Of a DNA stretch of 16,034 nt, positions 13,361-16,034 are shown in pieces. The notes beneath the pieces are model-generated. The model made no database searches, was not told where the DNA came from, and was given only the letters and a program-made list of their open reading frames with translations. Source of the DNA: JBCDBY01 sp039182715 (GTDB lineage: Bacteria; Planctomycetota; PLA2); the NCBI GenBank assembly GCA_039182715.1, contig JBCDBY010000076.1, positions 1 through 16,034 on the forward strand, in the 5' to 3' direction. A program made the position numbers and the translations under genes. Position 1 is the stretch's first letter, and each line of letters begins with the position of its first letter.

Positions 13361-15085
13361 CTACTTCGGCCTCCAGCCGTTCACGACCTTCTTGCTGAAC
13401 TCCTCGATCCGCTTCCCCAGCTCCTCCTCGCTCATGCCGAACGCCGCCTGGATGGACGTCTTGTCCTTCTGGCCGGTGTAGTAGTTCGTCACGTAGTCGA
13501 GCAGCGCGTCGCGGTACTTGCCGTTCTCGGCGTGATAGAGGTACGAGCACGCCGCACCCGACTGCTTGTAGAAGAGCAGCATCTCGCTCATGCCCATCGG
13601 GAACAGGTTCCACCGGCCCTTGTAGCGCGCCATCGGCTTCTGCGCGTCGACCTCGGTGTTCAGCTGCACCTTCGTGATGGTGAACAGCTTCTTCCAGTCC
13701 ATCAAGTTCTTCGCGCGCGCGATGGAGTCCACGGAGTCGAAGCTCATCATCTTCGGGTTGAAGTGCGCCCACTTGCCGCGATCGAGGTCGAAGCGCGTCT
13801 CCTGCAGGAAGACGGCCATGCCCTCGACGATCCAGACGCCCGGCGTCGTGACCGAGTCCTCGATCTTCGGCTGCTCCGGGCGCGACCAGCGGGGATTGCG
13901 CTCCTGGATCCAGTGGTGGGTCAGTTCGTGGACGAAGGTCTCCTTGACCGATTCCCACGCACCGGCCCGGTCGGGCCAGAAGAAGCGCGAGACGTTCTCG
14001 GACGGCACGTAGTGGCCCGCCGACATCGCGATCATCGGGTTCGGCGCCACGCCGCGTCCCATGCCCGAGAGCTCGATGTACTCCTTGCGATTCGCGTAAA
14101 GGTAGATGACGAGCGGATCGCTGTCCCCGCGCTTGGGGGCTTCCGTCTGCATCATCTTCGCCAGCGACTGCGCGGTGAAGCGCGCGATCGACACGCAGAG
14201 GCGCACGACGTCGGTCCGCTCCATCGGCGTGATGAAGACGATCTCGGATGTCTCCACGCCGAAGATCGGCTTCGACTCGAACTTGCCGGTGTCCGGGTTT
14301 CGCTGCGTCCAGAGCTGCTTGGCGCGCTCCATCTCCGGATGGCTCATGTCGAGCATGCGGATGCGGCCGAACTTCGACGGCAGCACGTCCACCTGCCAGT
14401 TGAGCCACACGCGCGTGCGCTCGCGCATCTTGGCGACCTGGTCCTTGCTGCGGCGGCGGCGCCGGCGGCGGCGACTGCCGGAGCGCGCGGCGCGACCCGA
14501 GGGGCCGACCTTGTCGAGCACCTTGAGGCCGTCCTCGTTCTCCGCGTCCGCGTTGAGCGCCTCGCGCAGCAGCTGCAGTCCGCGCTCCGACTCCTCGACG
14601 GCGCCGTTCGCCACGGCGCGGGTGGTGACGAACGAGGCGTACGCCTGGTCCGCGCCGAGGTCGAATTCGCCCTTCTTCTCGGCGTCGATCTTGGCGATCT
14701 TCGCCTTGAACGCGTCGAGCTCGTTCGGCTCGAGTCCGAGCCGGTCGCCCTGCTGCAGCAGCGCCCGCGCGGTGTCGCCCGCGCCGGCCTCGATCGCCTT
14801 CGTGATCAGCTCGCGGCAGCGCGTGCGCAGCTGGCGGTCGACGATGACGCGATAGGCGCGCAGCTGGTCGCGCAGCACCGGCTCGTTCTTGAGCTTGCCG
14901 GCGTCGTCCTCCCAGAGGAGCACGTCCGAGTTCGGCACGCTGCGGCCGGCCACCTGCAGGTTTTCGCCGCTTGCGGTTACCTCGCCCTCCAGGATCGTGC
15001 GGTCGCGCAGGACGACGGTGTCGCCGAGCGCGATCGAGGTGATCAGGAGCAGGCAGGTCAGTGAGTTCCGGTTTCTCGTCATCAT
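13361..15085 (-). CDS. Secreted HExxH (gluzincin-type) metalloprotease-like protein
   Basis: The 574-residue protein starts with a signal peptide (1-21: basic MMTRNRN, a hydrophobic core CLLLITSIAL, then GD). Next comes a short beta segment, DTVVLRDRTILEGEV, like the small N-terminal modules common on planctomycete exported proteins. Residues 60-195 are helical and TPR-like. Eight consecutive Arg (205-212) form a linker. The C-terminal part holds HELTHH (His386, Glu387, His390) and, 31 residues after the last His, WIVEGMAVFLQE with Glu421. This is the zinc-binding plan of gluzincins, and resembles DUF1570-type proteins. All residues for zinc binding and catalysis appear present, so activity is plausible; the substrate is unknown. 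The ATG at 15085 overlaps the upstream stop (ATGA), which fixes the start. Translation is coupled to the propeller gene. Confidence 0.82.
   Translation of the reverse strand: MMTRNRNSLTCLLLITSIALGDTVVLRDRTILEGEVTASGENLQVAGRSVPNSDVLLWEDDAGKLKNEPVLRDQLRAYRVIVDRQLRTRCRELITKAIEAGAGDTARALLQQGDRLGLEPNELDAFKAKIAKIDAEKKGEFDLGADQAYASFVTTRAVANGAVEESERGLQLLREALNADAENEDGLKVLDKVGPSGRAARSGSRRRRRRRRSKDQVAKMRERTRVWLNWQVDVLPSKFGRIRMLDMSHPEMERAKQLWTQRNPDTGKFESKPIFGVETSEIVFITPMERTDVVRLCVSIARFTAQSLAKMMQTEAPKRGDSDPLVIYLYANRKEYIELSGMGRGVAPNPMIAMSAGHYVPSENVSRFFWPDRAGAWESVKETFVHELTHHWIQERNPRWSRPEQPKIEDSVTTPGVWIVEGMAVFLQETRFDLDRGKWAHFNPKMMSFDSVDSIARAKNLMDWKKLFTITKVQLNTEVDAQKPMARYKGRWNLFPMGMSEMLLFYKQSGAACSYLYHAENGKYRDALLDYVTNYYTGQKDKTSIQAAFGMSEEELGKRIEEFSKKVVNGWRPK
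15082..15085 (-). promoter_or_regulatory. ATGA overlap coupling propeller and metalloprotease-like genes
   Basis: On the - strand the stop TGA of the propeller gene shares bases with the start ATG of the next gene. This indicates translational coupling and settles which of two adjacent ATG codons is used. Confidence 0.75.
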
Positions 15086-16034
15086 TGGCCGATCACCTCG
15101 GGCTGCAGGCAGAGAATCTTCTTCTTGTCTCTGGATACGACCATCAGCCGGTCGTTTTCAACCGGCACCGGGCGCAGGCTCACGCCTTTTTCCAGCAGCT
15201 TGCGCTCGGGCCGTTCGTGCAGATGCCAGAGAATGCGGTTGGCGTTGAGGTTGCCGCACCAGAGGCCGGGGCAGAACCACTCGCCCAGCGCGATCGGCAT
15301 GGCCGCGCCCCGCAGCAGGTCCTTGCGGTCGTCCGCGTTGACGAGCGGCCGCTTGTTGTTCTTGACGCCCTTCGACTTGGGCGGCGAGTGGTACCGGTAG
15401 AGCATGAAGGTGCGCTCCTTGTCCACGAAGCCCATGGCGCTGCGCGGGTAGAGCATCGGCTCTTCCGTGAAGGGAACCTCCCACGGGCGGGAGAGCGCGA
15501 GCTTGCCGTCCTCGACCGTGCGGCGCACCAGCACCCAGCGATCGCCGACCCGCACGCACGCCAGGTCGTTGTTGACCGCGACGAGTCCGTCCTTCGCACC
15601 GGCGCCGAGCTGCACGCGCGCGACTTCGCGGCCGTCGAGGCGGGCGCGGGCGACGAGGCTCGCCTTGTCGCCGCTCGTCTCGATCGAGTAGATCTCGTTG
15701 CCGTAGAGGGCGGGCGCGCCGAGGGCATTGCTGCCTTTCGACCAGGCGGGTTTGTCGCTGCCGGGCCGCAGCCGGAACAGCTGGCCGCCCTGGGTCAGGT
15801 AGAGCTCGCCGCGGAAGATGCAGGGCGCGCTCGCGTCGGGCTTCAGCTCGGTGCTCCAGCGCCGCACGAGCCCGCTGCCGCGTCGGCGCCACTGCACCAG
15901 GCGGTTGCCGAGGTGGAGGAAGGCGGCGCCGTCGTCGAGCGCGGCGCCGCGCACCGTGCCGACCTTCTCGCTTGCGAGCTTCTTGCCGGTCTCCCCGTCG
16001 AGCACGAAGAGCTGCTCGCCGACCTGCACCCAGA
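15082..16034 (-). CDS. PQQ-like beta-propeller protein, C-terminal part, 5' end outside window
   Basis: About 317 residues of a propeller-type protein are visible. The frame is open to the window edge, and the residues before the first GTG (16029) continue the blade (W-V-Q-V-G-E), so the start lies outside. Repeats of the PQQ/quinoprotein type can be read: EQLFVLDGETGKKLA, then GNRLVQWRRRG, GELYLTQGGQLFRLRPG, NEIYSIETSGDKASLVAR and NDRLMVVSRDKKKILCL. Such proteins usually lie outside the cytoplasm and often act as scaffolds. Cofactor-binding residues cannot be judged from this part. Its TGA overlaps the ATG of the metalloprotease-like gene, so the two are translated together and may form a secreted pair. 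Confidence 0.78.
   Translation of the reverse strand, partial: WVQVGEQLFVLDGETGKKLASEKVGTVRGAALDDGAAFLHLGNRLVQWRRRGSGLVRRWSTELKPDASAPCIFRGELYLTQGGQLFRLRPGSDKPAWSKGSNALGAPALYGNEIYSIETSGDKASLVARARLDGREVARVQLGAGAKDGLVAVNNDLACVRVGDRWVLVRRTVEDGKLALSRPWEVPFTEEPMLYPRSAMGFVDKERTFMLYRYHSPPKSKGVKNNKRPLVNADDRKDLLRGAAMPIALGEWFCPGLWCGNLNANRILWHLHERPERKLLEKGVSLRPVPVENDRLMVVSRDKKKILCLQPEVIGQ

Noticed and set aside
13190..15064. A 624-codon open frame on + antisense to the metalloprotease-like gene
   Set aside because: Mirror of a GC-rich gene; no motif, whereas the - strand has a signal peptide and HELTH.

Overview
The window is GC-rich, densely packed bacterial DNA with many GTG starts, short gaps and two ATGA stop/start overlaps. 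I infer a PVC-type bacterium, most likely Planctomycetota. The reasons are the secreted HExxH protein next to a PQQ-like propeller, the flotillin/NfeD pair, and short-unit intergenic arrays of a kind I associate with that group. This is inference; there is no rRNA or marker gene to settle it.

Layout from left to right. (1) The C-terminal part of a subtilisin-like (S8) protease, then a DinB-fold protein 4 bp downstream, both on +. (2) A fatty acid desaturase on -, convergent with DinB and divergent from an ATP-grasp protein on +. (3) A flotillin (SPFH) and an NfeD-like membrane protein in a two-gene - operon. (4) A Kelch-type lipoprotein on +. (5) A three-gene - operon that encodes, in transcription order, a fused 2-oxoacid dehydrogenase E1 alpha/beta, an acyltransferase of the malonyl-CoA:ACP transacylase fold, and a CPBP membrane protease with an extra C-terminal domain. 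(6) ytoQ on +, divergent from the E1 operon. (7) Two small unrecognised membrane proteins transcribed divergently from a 30-bp gap. (8) A coupled - pair: a PQQ-like beta-propeller (5' end outside the window) and a secreted HExxH metalloprotease-like protein.

Two patterns stand out. First, four of the five convergent gene pairs (gaps 3132-3276, 7052-7246, 12057-12201 and 13129-13360) are filled by arrays of 7-nt units that start at or just after a stop codon. In three of them the unit is ACGTTCG on the left and its inverse (ACGTCGA) on the right, around a core with inverted repeats. No divergent or same-strand gap carries them. They look like a family of convergent-gene punctuation elements, possibly bidirectional terminators. 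Second, the acyltransferase has Met at the position of the malonyl-binding Arg (Arg117 of E. coli FabD) and is translationally coupled to the E1 gene. This suggests an operon that makes a branched or other monocarboxylic acyl-CoA and loads it onto a carrier protein.

No tRNA, rRNA, CRISPR, insertion sequence or phage gene was seen. No gene-free stretch exceeds about 235 bp.
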